In this document: positions 42,617-42,932 of the stretch, one piece after another
Numbering within the stretch: position 1 is the first letter of the stretch
Layout of the letters: each line of letters starts with the position of its first letter
Source: a bacterium
GTDB taxonomy: Bacteria; Verrucomicrobiota; Verrucomicrobiae; Opitutales; Opitutaceae
Direction of reading: 5' to 3'
Length of the DNA: 42,932 bases
Assembly: GCA_021780625.1 (NCBI GenBank)
Contig: JAJXYI010000229.1
Location: forward strand, 1 to 42,932
The notes under the pieces: model-generated
What the model saw: only the letters and a program-made list of their open reading frames with translations
Told to the model about the DNA's origin: nothing
Database searches by the model: none
Made by a program: the position numbers and the translations under genes

Positions 42617-42932
42617 CAGACCTCCCGCCGTCCTTCCATGGCCTTGTTCATCGTCAGTTCGTCGGCGTAGTCGAGCTCGCTGCCGACGGGCACGCCCACC
42701 GCGATCCGCGTCACGCGCACGCCGAGCGGCTTGATGAGCCGCGCCAGGTGGTTCGCGGTCATCTCCCCCTCGACGTTGGGGTTGGTCGCCAGGATCACCT
42801 CGTCCACGCCGCCGCCCGCCACGCGCGCGAGCAGGCCCTTGATGGTGAGCTGGTCGGGGCCGATCCCCTGGAGCGGCGAAATCGCGCCCATCAGCACGTG
42901 GTAGGTCCCCTTGAACTCGTGCGTCTTCTCGA
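42616..42932 (-). CDS. recR: Recombination mediator RecR, C-terminal part
   Basis: The last 104 codons of the gene; the N-terminus with its helix-hairpin-helix and zinc finger lies beyond the right edge. [20 protein letters not shown], then [14 protein letters not shown], then [20 protein letters not shown] form the Toprim domain and the following conserved stretch, and [20 protein letters not shown] is the conserved RecR ending. RecR loads RecA at gaps with RecO and RecF. A core gene, which marks this edge as chromosomal backbone. Confidence 0.93.
   Translation of the reverse strand, partial: EKTHEFKGTYHVLMGAISPLQGIGPDQLTIKGLLARVAGGGVDEVILATNPNVEGEMTANHLARLIKPLGVRVTRIAVGVPVGSELDYADELTMNKAMEGRREV

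Overview
The window is GC-rich bacterial DNA. It uses GTG and ATG starts, has Shine-Dalgarno sites of the GGAGG type, and carries a tRNA with an encoded CCA end. Gene content (recR, a TMEM198-like membrane protein, YkgJ, DUF362, many large signalling ATPases) suggests a complex, large-genome bacterium of the Acidobacteriota or similar type. That placement is inference; no rRNA or marker gene in the window fixes it.

Positions 1-30240 (all minus strand, transcribed right to left) hold about eighteen co-directional genes, many overlapping by 4-8 bases. In transcription order: a HEAT-like helical protein; a receiver-AAA+ protein that looks like an NtrC relative without its sigma-54 loop and DNA-binding end; three translationally coupled genes of unknown function; a membrane-anchored protein; a 50-residue four-CxxC protein; a membrane vWA protein; a 1126-residue tubulin/FtsZ-superfamily protein; a large membrane protein; a membrane transglutaminase-like protein; a YbjN-like protein; a ClpA-like + receiver + FtsH ATPase/zinc-protease fusion; a radical SAM enzyme; a SLOG - two-helix channel-like - RCK - RyR protein; a TIR-domain protein; an ATP-grasp protein; and, cut by the left edge, a SIR2-like protein. 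The combination (nucleotide sensor, NAD-directed TIR and SIR2 domains, regulated ATPases, tubulin/vWA membrane machinery) has the logic of a multi-component conflict or stress-signalling system. I consider it the main candidate for an undescribed system here. The individual families are known; the assembly, the triple fusion and several unknown members are what look new.

Positions 30530-39633 (mostly plus strand) hold two paralogous PcfJ-like genes flanking small zinc/basic proteins with a structured leader and a boxA-like element, then a coupled lipid-type set (PlsC acyltransferase, HAD phosphatase, ICMT-like methyltransferase, class I methyltransferase). After these come a small membrane protein, a DUF362 protein and a YkgJ-type cysteine cluster protein.

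Positions 39697-41027 are a complete IS701-family insertion sequence with matching ends and a TTAG target duplication. To its right are one small acidic hypothetical gene, a short tandem repeat, tRNA-Asn(GTT), a TMEM198/DUF4203-like membrane gene and the C-terminal part of recR, which look like ordinary chromosomal backbone. The tRNA may mark the right border of a variable region.
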